A DNA stretch of 64,000 bases from JAJRRS01 sp965230275 (lineage in GTDB: Bacteria > Planctomycetota > Phycisphaerae > Phycisphaerales > Phycisphaeraceae): the NCBI GenBank assembly GCA_965230275.1, contig CBDDKO010000002.1, positions 2,790,001 through 2,854,000 of the forward strand. Reading direction: 5' to 3'. A program made the position numbers and the translations under genes. A model generated the notes under the pieces. It was given only the letters and a program-made list of their open reading frames with translations, did not search any database and was not told the origin of the DNA. This document shows, one piece after another, positions 25,579-34,386 of the stretch. The first letter of the stretch is position 1. Each line of letters opens with the position of its first letter.

Positions 25579-26082
25579 TTACGGTTCGTGGCGTTCGATG
25601 TAGAACATGGAGTCGGCGGCGCGGGGGCCGATCATGTGCCAGCTGAGGGGGTACTTGGGTTTGGCGTCGAGGTAGAGTTGGTAGAGCCGGCGGCCGACGG
25701 CGTGTTGCTGGTTGATGTTTTTTTCGATGCGTGCGGTGTCGGTGTTGGGGATGAACTTGCCGGTGGTGTAGTTCCAGTTGGGGTCGATGCGGACCATGAG
25801 GTGGCCTTCGTCCCACTCGATGGGGTAGCCGTGGACGTGGCCCTCGCCGGTGTTGGGGGTGTGGAACCAGTAGCAGAGGAAGCGGTCCTTGGTGACGGTG
25901 GATGTGTCCTGGGTACCGCCGATCAGGAGCTTGGCGTGGGATACGCGGACGGGGACGACGCCCCACTTCTTCTTGGCGATCCAGGGTTTTCGGGCCTGGA
26001 CGTCGTAGAGCCCGACGTGTGCGTAATCACAGCGGAGCTTGTCGGTGCAGTGCTGTTTGTTGATTTCGTGTTGGCCTGACAC
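25579..26082 (-). CDS. Conserved hypothetical protein, 167 aa
   Basis: A soluble protein with no signal peptide. It has many aromatic and His residues (DKLRCDYAHVGLYDV, FLCYWFHTPNTGEGHVHGYPIEWDEGH, ADSMFYIERHEP). The pattern suggests a small beta-rich binding domain; I do not recognise the family. Downstream lies the mixed REP gap, upstream a G-rich repeat tract. Confidence 0.65.
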   Translation of the reverse strand: MSGQHEINKQHCTDKLRCDYAHVGLYDVQARKPWIAKKKWGVVPVRVSHAKLLIGGTQDTSTVTKDRFLCYWFHTPNTGEGHVHGYPIEWDEGHLMVRIDPNWNYTTGKFIPNTDTARIEKNINQQHAVGRRLYQLYLDAKPKYPLSWHMIGPRAADSMFYIERHEP

Positions 26083-26100
26083 GTTGGGGAGCCTCGTGAG

Positions 26101-26171
26101 GAGCCCGGGGGTACTCCGGGGGTAGTCCGGGGTGCTTCCCGGGGGTACTTCCGGGGGTACTTCCGGGGGGT
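26101..26171. repeat. Short tandem G-rich repeat (GGGGGTACTTCC units)
   Basis: About five degenerate 12-14 base units of GGGGGTACTTCC. Six runs of four or more G on the plus strand make G-quadruplex formation plausible. It lies between divergent genes at 26082 and 26288, so it could affect both. Similar ACTTCCGGG words occur inside the HYExAFE gene and valS. Confidence 0.7.
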
Positions 26172-26287
26172 ACGTCTATTGGTCGGGGGGTCGGGGTGTG
26201 GGTATGTTATGCTGCTTAGCTTAGGGCCGCACGCCCCGGCCGACGGTCGGTATGGGGGCTGTGGGCGGCCGGACGGAGCGAACGACG

Positions 26288-26695
26288 ATGAGCGAAACGA
26301 CAGCGGCGGGCCCGATTGCCACGGGTGTGCTAGCGGAGAAGAGCCCGGAGAAGCTGGTGCTGGCGGTGCCGGGGACGGACTACCGGATCCAGCTGGTGCC
26401 GACGGGATCGATCGACGCACAGGTGAACGACCGGATCAGCGGAGTGATCCGTGCCCAGGCCCAGCGGGCGGACGTGTGCAAGGCCGGGGGGCGGTACATC
26501 GAGCCGGTGTTCGGCAGGCCCCGGCGCGTGCAGGGGCGGATCATCGGCGGGGACGTGAAGGCAAACACCATCACGGTCCTGGCGAGTGTCCCGGTGACGG
26601 CCACGCTCTGCCCGCAGCAGAAGACCGGGCAGTTTGCGCTCGGGCAGATGGTGAGCTTCGATGTCGAGCCGGGCGCGACGTTTGAGCAGAGGTAA
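26288..26695 (+). CDS. Conserved hypothetical protein, 135 aa
   Basis: Start chosen at the ATG at 26288. The sequence is a string of short beta strands with Gly turns (VLAVPGTDYRIQLVPTG, VQGRIIGGDVKANTITVLASVPVTATLCPQQ, GQMVSFDVEPGATFE), suggesting an OB-fold or small beta barrel. No signal or membrane segment. Function not recognised. Confidence 0.65.
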   Translation: MSETTAAGPIATGVLAEKSPEKLVLAVPGTDYRIQLVPTGSIDAQVNDRISGVIRAQAQRADVCKAGGRYIEPVFGRPRRVQGRIIGGDVKANTITVLASVPVTATLCPQQKTGQFALGQMVSFDVEPGATFEQR

Positions 26696-26731
26696 AAGCA
26701 GGGTACAGGGAGCAGGGATCGGGGCTCAGGT

Positions 26732-27106
26732 ATGGACGATCATGCTTACCGCAAACTCACCGTATGGCAGAAGTCGATGGATATGGTTGATGCAGTGTAT
26801 ATGCTTTCCAAAGCGTTCCCGCCGGAGGAGAAGTATGGACTCACCTCCCAGGTTCGTAGAGCTGCAATTTCTGTGCCATCGAATATCGCTGAAGGATATG
26901 GCCGAGCCCATCGACGTGAGTATGTTCACCACCTTTACATGGCACGTGGCTCACTGATGGAAACAGAAACGCAACTCATCACAGCTGTTCGTCAGCAGAT
27001 GTGTGCACGAGATGATGCGTTGGCGGTATGGGAAGTCATGCAGGAGACCGGTCGATTGCTGCACGGTCTGATAGATTCGCTCCAGCCCAGTGACGAGAAC
27101 ACTTAG
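26732..27106 (+). CDS. Four-helix bundle protein (S23/IVP family)
   Basis: 124 residues with the family pattern KLTVWQKSMDMVDAVYMLSKAFPPEEKYGLTSQVRRAAISVPSNIAEGYGR. These proteins form pentameric four-helix bundles; relatives are encoded in 23S rRNA intervening sequences or act as diversity-generating accessory (Avd) proteins, but most, like this one, stand alone with unknown function. Codon use is more A/T-rich than neighbours. The gene is bracketed by low-complexity tracts (GGGAGCAGGGATCGGGG before, CCCCTGATCCCAGATCCC after) that are roughly inverted, consistent with insertion as a cassette. Confidence 0.87.
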   Translation: MDDHAYRKLTVWQKSMDMVDAVYMLSKAFPPEEKYGLTSQVRRAAISVPSNIAEGYGRAHRREYVHHLYMARGSLMETETQLITAVRQQMCARDDALAVWEVMQETGRLLHGLIDSLQPSDENT

Positions 27107-27151
27107 TACCCCTGATCCCAGATCCCTGAAACCTAGACCCTGAACACACCC

Positions 27152-28153
27152 ATGCAACAACGCCTTAAACGTATCCTGATCACCGGCGGGGCCGGCTTCC
27201 TTGGTTCACACCTCTGCGACCGGATGGTCGAGCAGGGCCACGACGTCATCTGCCTGGATAACTTTTTCACCAGCCAGAAGTTCAATGTCATGCACCTGCT
27301 GGACAAGCCGAACTTCGAGCTGATCCGCCACGACGTGACGCACCCGATCTTTCTGGAGGTGGACGAGGTCTACAACCTGGCGTGCCCCGCGTCGCCGGTG
27401 CATTATCAGTACAACCCGATCAAGACGACCAAGGTGTCGGTCATGGGCGCGATCAACGTCCTGGGGATAGGCAAGCGGTGTAAGGCGAAGGTGTTTCAGG
27501 CGTCGACCAGCGAGGTCTACGGCGACCCGGATGTGCACCCACAGCCCGAAACCTACCGCGGTAACGTTAACCCCATCGGTGTGCGGGCCTGCTACGACGA
27601 GGGTAAACGCGTCGCTGAGACGCTGTTCTTCGATTACCACCGGTCCAACGGCGTGAACATCCGCGTCGTGCGCATCTTCAACACGTACGGCCCGCGCATG
27701 CACCCCTACGACGGGCGCGTCGTGTCCAACTTCATCCTCCAGGCCTTAGCAGGCGAAGACATCACGCTGTACGGCGATGGGTCGCAGACGCGATCGTTCT
27801 GCTACGTCGATGATCTTGTAGAGGGGTTCATCCGCATGATGAACGGCCCTGATGACTTCATCGGCCCGGTGAACATCGGCAACCCCAACGAGTTCACGAT
27901 CAAGCAGCTGGCGGAGACGGTGATCGAACTGACCGGCTCCAAGAGCAAGCTGACATACCTGCCCCTGCCGGACGACGACCCGACGCAGCGCCAGCCGGAC
28001 ATCACGCTGGCGAAGAAGCACCTGGGTTGGGAGCCGACGGTGCAGCTGCGCGAGGGCCTGGGCAAGACGATCGAGTACTTCAAGTCGATCGACCTGAACA
28101 GCTTCCGTCAGCCGACGGACCACACGGCACACAAGTCGTCTGAAAAGGGGTGA
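27152..28153 (+). CDS. UDP-glucuronate decarboxylase (UDP-xylose synthase)
   Basis: 333-residue extended SDR. NAD site ILITGGAGFLGSHLCDRMVEQGHDVICLDNFFT; catalytic STSEVYGDP (Ser) and YDEGKR (Tyr-x-x-x-Lys); NLACPASPVHYQYNPIKT and RIFNTYGPRMHPYDGRVVSNFI are hallmarks of the UXS subfamily. It converts UDP-glucuronate to UDP-xylose for surface or secreted polysaccharides. It stands alone, without glycosyltransferases around it. One interesting difference is VRACYDEGKR where most have VRSCYDEGKR. Confidence 0.92.
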   Translation: MQQRLKRILITGGAGFLGSHLCDRMVEQGHDVICLDNFFTSQKFNVMHLLDKPNFELIRHDVTHPIFLEVDEVYNLACPASPVHYQYNPIKTTKVSVMGAINVLGIGKRCKAKVFQASTSEVYGDPDVHPQPETYRGNVNPIGVRACYDEGKRVAETLFFDYHRSNGVNIRVVRIFNTYGPRMHPYDGRVVSNFILQALAGEDITLYGDGSQTRSFCYVDDLVEGFIRMMNGPDDFIGPVNIGNPNEFTIKQLAETVIELTGSKSKLTYLPLPDDDPTQRQPDITLAKKHLGWEPTVQLREGLGKTIEYFKSIDLNSFRQPTDHTAHKSSEKG

Positions 28154-28248
28154 GGCTCTAGTCGTTTTATACCAGCGGTTGCTCTGGTAGCGGTTGCGAG
28201 CCGTCGGGGATGTTATGCTATGGGTTGGTATCCATAAGGAGTTTACTG

Positions 28249-29061
28249 ATGGCGGTGAAGACCGAACTGTTTGACCTGACCGGGAAGGTGGCGTTGGTGA
28301 CGGGGGGCGCCAGCGGGCTGGGTAAGGATATTGCCGGGGCGTTGATCGCCCACGGCGCGAAGGTGCTGGTCGGTTCGCGGACGCAGTCGAAGGTGGACGA
28401 GGCGGCCAAGGCGCTGGACGCGATCGGGGACACGACCGGCGAAGACGCGGTGGCGGCGGGCGTGGTGCTGGACGTGACGAGCGACAACTCGGTCGAGCGG
28501 GCGGTGCGTAAGGCGGTGGACCTGTTCGGGGGCCTGCACATCGTGGTGAACAGCGCGGGGTACACGATCAAGAAGCCGACGTTCGACCTGACGGCTGAGG
28601 AGTTCAATGGTCTGTACGACACGCATGTGACCGGGAGCCTGCGTGTGGCGCAGGCGGCGGGGCACATCTTCCGTGAACAGCACGACGGTTGCATCATCAA
28701 CCTGGCGTCGCTGGGCAGCTTCGCTGACCTGGTCGAGGTCGCTGGTTACATATCGGCGAAGAGCGCGGTGCTGGGCTTGACCCGGTCGCTTGCCAATGAG
28801 TGGGCGAAGTACGGTATCCGGACCAACGCGATCGCGCCGGGCGTGATCGTGACGGACCTGAACCGAGCGCTGGTGGAGGGCACGGATCGGGGCCGACGGT
28901 TTATCGAAAGGACGCCGATGGCACGTTTCGGCAAGCCGGAGGAGATCGCGGGCGCGGCGGTATATCTGGCGTCGCCGGCCGGGGCGTTTGTCAATGGCGA
29001 GACGATCGCGGTGGACGGCGGGTTCCTGGCCTGCGGGGTCGGGGACAGCACGGTGGAGTGA
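28249..29061 (+). CDS. SDR-family oxidoreductase
   Basis: 270-residue classical short-chain dehydrogenase: TGGASGLGKDIA (cofactor), NSAG, LASLGS with catalytic Ser, and YISAKSA with Tyr-x-x-x-Lys. The C-terminal GRFG-type APMARFGKPEEIAGAAVYLASPAGAFVNGETIAVDGGF segment is typical of gluconate-5-dehydrogenase or 3-oxoacyl-ACP-reductase-like enzymes. Start at 28249 has AAGGAG seven bases upstream. Substrate uncertain; the neighbours do not fix it. Confidence 0.88.
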   Translation: MAVKTELFDLTGKVALVTGGASGLGKDIAGALIAHGAKVLVGSRTQSKVDEAAKALDAIGDTTGEDAVAAGVVLDVTSDNSVERAVRKAVDLFGGLHIVVNSAGYTIKKPTFDLTAEEFNGLYDTHVTGSLRVAQAAGHIFREQHDGCIINLASLGSFADLVEVAGYISAKSAVLGLTRSLANEWAKYGIRTNAIAPGVIVTDLNRALVEGTDRGRRFIERTPMARFGKPEEIAGAAVYLASPAGAFVNGETIAVDGGFLACGVGDSTVE

Positions 29062-29300
29062 GGCCGAGGGCGACGCCGGAGCTACGCCGGGCTGTTACGG
29101 GCCGGTTGAACGTGGTTCGCCAGTTTAACCATCCGATGAGCCAGGTATTTTCGCTAATAACACGAAAAAAGCCTTGAACCCCTGCCCGCCCAGCCTTACC
29201 TTCATGAGGCATACTTGACGGCGGAAAGGCGTTATTGGCTGCGCACGGCCGACCCGGGTGTGCTGTTTTACATCGGTACTTTGAAGTGGAAAGGATCGAG

Positions 29301-30434
29301 ATGCGCCGGATGAAAGCTCATGTGTTGGGGATGATGTGTGTGTTGGTTTGTACCGTGCAGGCCTCGGCGATCGACATCGTCATCGACTACACGTACGACA
29401 CGAACAACTTTTTCAACACGCAGGCCAAGCGAGACGTCATGGACGAGGCGGCGGCGTTGTTCGAGATCTTCACGGACACGCTGGACGCGATCGTGCCCGG
29501 CGCGGTCTACAACCAGGGGACGCCCGACGAGTTCTACGATACCTGGGACGCGACGTTCACCCACCCCGGGACGGGCTACGCCGCTGTCGTGACGGACCTG
29601 ACGATCCCGGCGGACACGGTTTTAGTTTACGCCGGCGGCCGGAGCTTGCCGGGCAATATGATCGGCGAGGGCGGGCCCGGGGGCTTCAACGTCAGCGGGA
29701 TCGCTTCGTTTGTGAGTTCGGTCAGGTACCGGGGTGAAGCCGGCGCGAGTGCTCCGGTGCCCAGCGACTTCGGACCTTGGGGCGGGGCGGTGACGTTCGA
29801 CACCGGTAACAGCTGGCACTTCGGTACACAAACCGCGCCCGGCGGCACTGAGACGGACTTCTTCTCCGTAGCGGTCCATGAACTGGCGCACCTGCTGGGT
29901 TTTGGGTTATCGACTTCATGGGATGTCCTGGCGTCAGGCACGACGTTTACGGGGGCGGCGTCCACGGCTTTGGTGGGATCGAATCCCATGCTCCAGCCTG
30001 ATCAGGCCCACTGGCAGACGGGCACAACCAGCTTCATCCCGGGCGGAGGGCCGCAGGAAACCGCGATGGACCCGGACATCCTCGACGGCGAGGTCAAGAC
30101 CTTCACGCTGCTGGACTATGCGGCGATGGACGACATCGGCTGGGACGTGCCGGCGATGTCGCCAGGCGGACTGACCGGCGACCTGAACGGCGACGGGTTT
30201 GTCGGCCTTGGTGACTTGGACATCGTCTTGAACAATTGGAACCAGAACGTCGCCGCGGGTGACCCGCTGCTGGGTGATCCCAGTGGCGATGGTTTTGTCG
30301 GGCTGGATGACCTGGACCTGGTCCTGAACAACTGGAACAGCGGCACCCCCCCCACCGCTGCCATCCCCGAGCCGGCCAGTCTATGGCTGTTTCTGGCGCT
30401 ATCCGGCGTGACGGTTAGACGCAGAATGGCGTGA
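29301..30434 (+). CDS. PEP-CTERM zinc metalloprotease with dockerin-like repeats
   Basis: A 377-residue secreted protein. Signal peptide (LGMMCVLVCTVQASA), then a metalloprotease-like domain with the zinc motif HELAHLLGFG near residue 197. Two Ca-binding dockerin-like repeats follow: GDLNGDGFVGLGDLDIVLNNWN near 295 and GDPSGDGFVGLDDLDLVLNNWN near 330. The C-terminal tag is IPEPASLWLFLALSGVTVRRR. Start at 29301 has AAGGATC upstream. The order protease, dockerin pair, PEP tag is typical of planctomycete surface proteins. It probably acts at or outside the outer membrane. Confidence 0.88.
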   Translation: MRRMKAHVLGMMCVLVCTVQASAIDIVIDYTYDTNNFFNTQAKRDVMDEAAALFEIFTDTLDAIVPGAVYNQGTPDEFYDTWDATFTHPGTGYAAVVTDLTIPADTVLVYAGGRSLPGNMIGEGGPGGFNVSGIASFVSSVRYRGEAGASAPVPSDFGPWGGAVTFDTGNSWHFGTQTAPGGTETDFFSVAVHELAHLLGFGLSTSWDVLASGTTFTGAASTALVGSNPMLQPDQAHWQTGTTSFIPGGGPQETAMDPDILDGEVKTFTLLDYAAMDDIGWDVPAMSPGGLTGDLNGDGFVGLGDLDIVLNNWNQNVAAGDPLLGDPSGDGFVGLDDLDLVLNNWNSGTPPTAAIPEPASLWLFLALSGVTVRRRMA

Positions 30435-30703
30435 TTTCGCTGTTGTTACAGTCTTTTTATACGGTGGTTACAGAGATTTAACCACTGTTATACCTTTATT
30501 TTAGCCGTCTGTGTGGTATTCTATACAGGTCTAGGCATATCGCCTTGACAGGAAGCCAATCCCTGTGCGCTGGCCATGCGCTACTGCTGTACCGGGAGGC
30601 GAGTGGTTTAAGGCACGACCGGGCCCAAAATGATGGGCAGACACAGTGTGCATCACGAGCCGTATGGGGAAGTGAACGCGGTTCGTTGGAAGAGGAGAGT
30701 TCG

Positions 30704-31291
30704 ATGTTGATCCGTACGATGATTACAGCCGTGACGCTTGGCGTATTTACCAATGCCTGTCTGGCGGTGGATATCTCTATAGTGCCGGACCCCAACAACC
30801 CGATCCCCGGGACCAAAGCGTTCAGCATCATGGTGGATGCGACGGGTGATGAGTGGACCGGCGGAGTTCTGAAGCTCGACTTGTCCGCGGGATCGGTCTA
30901 CAACGATCCCTCGTTCGATAGTAACCTGCCGCAGTCGTCTTTCTGGGGTCCATTCCCTGAGCTTGAATGGGACACGTGGTTCGGCATCCCGGGTGACGGC
31001 AGCACCACGATCGCCGGTGGGGCGAACGACCTGGGCGGCGGGCCGTTGAATATCGGCGGCACCGGCACAGACGCGATCAGCGTTACGTGGTTCAATACCT
31101 CGACGTCCGACACGGGCATCCACAAAGTCGGCAACATCACCGTGACAGACGACGCTCAGGGTACCTGGAGCTTGTTGGGCTCATTTATCTCGACCAGCAC
31201 CTTCGTCGAAAGGAATGGTGTCCTGGTGCCCGAGCCGGCGAGTCTGGCTCTGCTGGGCGCATGCGGGCTGGGGCTGCTGCGTCGGCGGTAA
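30704..31291 (+). CDS. PEP-CTERM protein, single repeat domain
   Basis: 195 residues: signal peptide (TAVTLGVFTNACLA), one copy of the domain seen in the 7-12.5 kb cluster (LKLDLSAGSVYNDPSFDSNLP, LEWDTWFGIPGDGSTTIAGGANDLGGGPL, HKVGNITVTDDAQGTW) and the tag VPEPASLALLGACGLGLLRRR. It is therefore a distant paralogue about 19 kb from the tandem group. AGAGGAGAG precedes the ATG at 30704. Bases 30435-30703 hold an inverted repeat (GTGGTTA...TAACCAC) but no gene. Confidence 0.85.
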   Translation: MLIRTMITAVTLGVFTNACLAVDISIVPDPNNPIPGTKAFSIMVDATGDEWTGGVLKLDLSAGSVYNDPSFDSNLPQSSFWGPFPELEWDTWFGIPGDGSTTIAGGANDLGGGPLNIGGTGTDAISVTWFNTSTSDTGIHKVGNITVTDDAQGTWSLLGSFISTSTFVERNGVLVPEPASLALLGACGLGLLRRR

Positions 31292-31321
31292 GCAACGTTA
31301 TCTGAAGAATTGACTTAATCG

Positions 31322-31352
31322 GCCGCATCTCCCTGGAGATGCGGCTTGTTTT
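31322..31352 (+). terminator. Rho-independent terminator
   Basis: GCCGCATCTC-CCTG-GAGATGCGGC, a 10-bp perfect stem, followed by TTGTTTT. It is 31 bases after the PEP-CTERM stop and also lies just past the convergent phaC stop. Confidence 0.9.
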
Positions 31353-31356
31353 ATGG

Positions 31357-32457
31357 TCACACACGGTCGGTGCGCTTGGCGAGCCAGCTCACGGCCTCGG
31401 GCCAGAGCTCACGCTGGGCGCGGGAGCCGACGGCCAGGCCGATGTGACCGGCGTCGAGCTTGATCGCCTTGCGGTCGGTCGATCCGACAAGATCATTGAA
31501 CGGCTCGGTCTGTGCACAAGGCACCAGGTCGTCGCGCTTGGCCATCAGGTTCAGCACCGGGCAGGTGATGTTTTTCAGATCAACCCGTTTACCTCGGATC
31601 GTCAGCTCGCCACGGGAGAGTTGATTCTGCTGGTACAGGTACTTGACGAACTCGCGGTAGACCTCGCCGGGGACGGGGATGTTGTCGTTCAGCCAGGTCT
31701 CCATGGTCAGGAAGTTATCGACGAACTTGTCGTCCTCGATCTTCTCCATGAAGTTGATGGGTTTCTGCAGCAGGTTCTGGATCGGGTTGAGCATGAGGAA
31801 CGACCACTGCAGGTATTCGGCCGGGCAGTTGCCGAAGGCGTCGACGAAGCCGTCGATGTCGAAGTTCTTCTCGTCGCACCAGATGTTTAATAGCCCATCG
31901 CGTGTGCTGAAGTCGATGCCTGCGGCTAGGAGGATGAGGTTGCGGACGTGCTGGGGGTACAGCGCGGTGAACATCGAGCTCATGGTGCCGCCCATGCAGT
32001 AGCCGAGGATGTTGATCTGGTCGATCTCGCAGCGGTGCTCGAGGTGCTGGAAGATGCGCGGCATGTAGCGGTTGACGTAGGTGTCAAGCGATTCGTTGCG
32101 GTCGGCGTGGGTGGGTTTGCCCCAGTCGATGAGGTAGGTGTCGAAGCCGGCTTTGACGAAGTGTTCGACGACGCTCTTGCCGGGCATCAGGTCGAGGATA
32201 TACGGCCGGTTGACCAGCGCGAAGACGAAGAGCAGCGGCTGCTTGAACTTCGGGGGCTGATCGCTGTGGTAGTGAAGGAGTTTGACCCGGCCGTCCTGGT
32301 GGACGACTTCGGAGGGGGTCGCGCCTTTGGGGACCTGCCGGGCCTTGTTCCAGACGTGTGGCAGCCGGCTGAAGCGGCGCATGTTGTCGATCGATTCGTC
32401 GATCATCGTCTGCGAGAGGTTGGCCCAGGCGCTTGCGTTTTGCTGCGTGCTGTTCAT
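31357..32457 (-). CDS. phaC: Class III poly(3-hydroxyalkanoate) synthase subunit PhaC
   Basis: 366 residues, the short length of class III synthases. It has an alpha/beta hydrolase fold with a lipase-like box GYCMGGT (nucleophilic Cys) near residue 151, YLIDWGKPTHAD, and a C-terminal catalytic Asp/His region (LMAKRDDLVPCAQTEPF and LDAGHIGLAVG). It polymerises hydroxyacyl-CoA into storage granules and needs the PhaE partner, encoded just upstream. Start at the ATG at 32457; the frame extends eight codons further without support. Confidence 0.95.
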   Translation of the reverse strand: MNSTQQNASAWANLSQTMIDESIDNMRRFSRLPHVWNKARQVPKGATPSEVVHQDGRVKLLHYHSDQPPKFKQPLLFVFALVNRPYILDLMPGKSVVEHFVKAGFDTYLIDWGKPTHADRNESLDTYVNRYMPRIFQHLEHRCEIDQINILGYCMGGTMSSMFTALYPQHVRNLILLAAGIDFSTRDGLLNIWCDEKNFDIDGFVDAFGNCPAEYLQWSFLMLNPIQNLLQKPINFMEKIEDDKFVDNFLTMETWLNDNIPVPGEVYREFVKYLYQQNQLSRGELTIRGKRVDLKNITCPVLNLMAKRDDLVPCAQTEPFNDLVGSTDRKAIKLDAGHIGLAVGSRAQRELWPEAVSWLAKRTDRV

Positions 32458-32493
32458 GGCTTGGCTTCTAAGGGGTGTCAACGCGGGGGTCCG

Positions 32494-33030
32494 TCAGCGG
32501 GTCTTCTTTTTGGTGGTTCGTTTTTTCTTGGTTGTCTTGGGTTTGGCGGCGGAGCGTTTTGTTGGCGTTTTACGGGCGGGCGTTTTGGTTTCCAGCGCGT
32601 CGAGCCGGGTGCTGAGAGATTCCAGGCAGCTGACGAGCTGTTCGTAGGTTTCGGTGACCCGGCCGTCGAGCTGTTCGATGCTGTGCATCAGGCGGTCGAT
32701 ATCTTGCCTGCTGGCGCCTTGGAAGTTCGAGTGGAGCTCGCCGAACTGCTCGTTCATCTGCTTGCGGAGTTCGATGGCGGCGGTCATGGATTCGCGCATC
32801 ATCTGCTGGAACTCGTCGGAGCGCATGTAGCGTTCGCAGGCCTCGGCCCAGGCGTTGAAGAAGGTGTTGCGCATCTGCTTGGCCATATCCGCGGGCGACT
32901 GGTCCTGGGGCATGCTGAATCCGGAGGAGGCCATCTTGGAGGCGAACTCCGACCACATCTTGGAGAACACGCCGGTGGCGTCGTTGAACATGCGTGACGT
33001 CGCATCGTCGGTGGTGTTGCCGTTACTCAC
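32494..33030 (-). CDS. phaE: PhaE-like synthase subunit with Lys-rich tail
   Basis: 178 residues, mostly helical, with amphipathic segments (MFNDATGVFSKMWSEFASKMASSG, FFNAWAEACERYMRSDEFQQMM) and a coiled coil (DIDRLMHSIEQLDGRVTETYEQLVSCLESLSTRLDAL). Position directly upstream of a class III phaC supports PhaE. The last 30 residues are a histone H1-like Lys/Thr/Pro tail (KPKTTKKKRTTKKKTR), as in PHA proteins that tie granules to the nucleoid (PhaF, PhaM). So it may combine synthase activation with DNA binding; that is inference. Confidence 0.75.
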   Translation of the reverse strand: MSNGNTTDDATSRMFNDATGVFSKMWSEFASKMASSGFSMPQDQSPADMAKQMRNTFFNAWAEACERYMRSDEFQQMMRESMTAAIELRKQMNEQFGELHSNFQGASRQDIDRLMHSIEQLDGRVTETYEQLVSCLESLSTRLDALETKTPARKTPTKRSAAKPKTTKKKRTTKKKTR

Positions 33031-33052
33031 GTCATTCCCTCTCGAATAATGG

Positions 33053-34231
33053 TTAAAGCCGTTCGACCGCGAGCACGACGGACTCGCCCCCGCCGATACA
33101 CAGGGCGGCCAACCCGACCTTCTTGTTGTGGCGCTTCAGCGCGTTGAGCAGGGTGACCAGGATCCGCGAGCCGCTGGCGCCGATCGGGTGGCCCAGGGCG
33201 ACCGCCCCGCCGAGCACGTTGACCTTCTCGTGCGGGATGCCGATCTCCTCCATCGCGGCGAGGCACACACAGCTGAACGCCTCGTTGATCTCGAACAGGT
33301 CGATGTCGTCCACGCTGAGGTCCAGCGACCGCATCAGTGAGCGGATGCCGCGGATCGGGGCGAGCGTGAACCACTCGGGGTCGCGCGACATGCCGGAGTA
33401 GCCGAGGATGCGAGCCTCGGGCTGGATGCCGAGTTGCTCTGCTTTGTGTTTGGAGAACACGGTGACCGCGGCGGCGCCGTCGTTGACACTGGAGGCGTTG
33501 CCGGCCGTGACCGTACCGCCCTGCCCGAACGCCGGCTTGAGCGATCGCAGCTTCTGCTCGTCGAAGCGCTGGGGCTCTTCGTCCTCGGTGACGGTGACGA
33601 CGCTGCGTTTCTGCTTGACCTCGATGCCGACGATCTCGTCGGCGAATGCGCCTTCTGCGATGGAGGCACGGGCGCGCTGGTAGCTGGCGACAGCGAAGTC
33701 GTCCTGCTTTTCTCGGCTAAGGTTGCGTTCGTTGGCGCAGCGGTCGCCGAGGCAGCCCATGTGGATGTCGCCGTAGGTGTCCCACAGGCCGTCGTGGACG
33801 AGGGTGTCGATGAGTTCACCGTTGCCCATGCGGTAGCCGGTGCGTGCTTGCTTCAGCAGGTACGGGGCGCGAGTCATGTTCTCGGTCCCGCCGGCGACGA
33901 CGAGGTCGGCGTCACCGCACTGGATGTACTGCGCCGCCATCATCACGGCCTTGAGCCCGGAACCGCAGACCTTGTTGACCGTGACGGCGGGGACCTCGGT
34001 GGGCAGGTCGGCACCGATGGAGCACTGTCTAGCCACGTTCTGGCCCTGGCCCGCGCCGATGACGTTGCCCATGATGACCTCGTCGACTTCCTGCGGCAAG
34101 GCCTTGACGCGGCGCAGCGATTCGCGGATCACGGCGGCACCCAGGTCGGCGGCGGGTACATCTGAATAGGCCCCACAGAAGCGCCCGATGGGTGTGCGTA
34201 CGGACCCGGAGATGTAGACCTCTTTGAGCAT
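33053..34231 (-). CDS. phaA: Acetyl-CoA C-acetyltransferase (beta-ketothiolase)
   Basis: 392 residues. The acylated Cys is in NKVCGSGLKAVMMAAQ near residue 88. The C-terminal catalytic motifs are NEAFSCVCLAAMEEIG, GGAVALGHPIGASGSRILVTLL (His) and CIGGGES (Cys). It condenses two acetyl-CoA into acetoacetyl-CoA, the first step toward polyhydroxybutyrate. It lies upstream of phaE and phaC on the same strand with 22 bases to phaE, so it is likely one operon. Start at the ATG at 34231. Confidence 0.95.
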   Translation of the reverse strand: MLKEVYISGSVRTPIGRFCGAYSDVPAADLGAAVIRESLRRVKALPQEVDEVIMGNVIGAGQGQNVARQCSIGADLPTEVPAVTVNKVCGSGLKAVMMAAQYIQCGDADLVVAGGTENMTRAPYLLKQARTGYRMGNGELIDTLVHDGLWDTYGDIHMGCLGDRCANERNLSREKQDDFAVASYQRARASIAEGAFADEIVGIEVKQKRSVVTVTEDEEPQRFDEQKLRSLKPAFGQGGTVTAGNASSVNDGAAAVTVFSKHKAEQLGIQPEARILGYSGMSRDPEWFTLAPIRGIRSLMRSLDLSVDDIDLFEINEAFSCVCLAAMEEIGIPHEKVNVLGGAVALGHPIGASGSRILVTLLNALKRHNKKVGLAALCIGGGESVVLAVERL

Positions 34232-34386
34232 CGCGGACTCCCTGCAAGACATGCCAAGCCTGCGGTATGACACGGCCGGACCACAACCAGCCGGCGCGTA
34301 ACCATCGCGACTACGGCCCCCACGCCAAGCAACTCACAAGGCCGTGCGCTGCCTGGCCCGGGACCGCATGCCCCGGAGGTGCGTGG

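Noticed and set aside
26732..27106. Diversity-generating retroelement Avd protein
   Set aside because: The protein belongs to the same four-helix superfamily, but no reverse transcriptase, template repeat or variable repeat is nearby.
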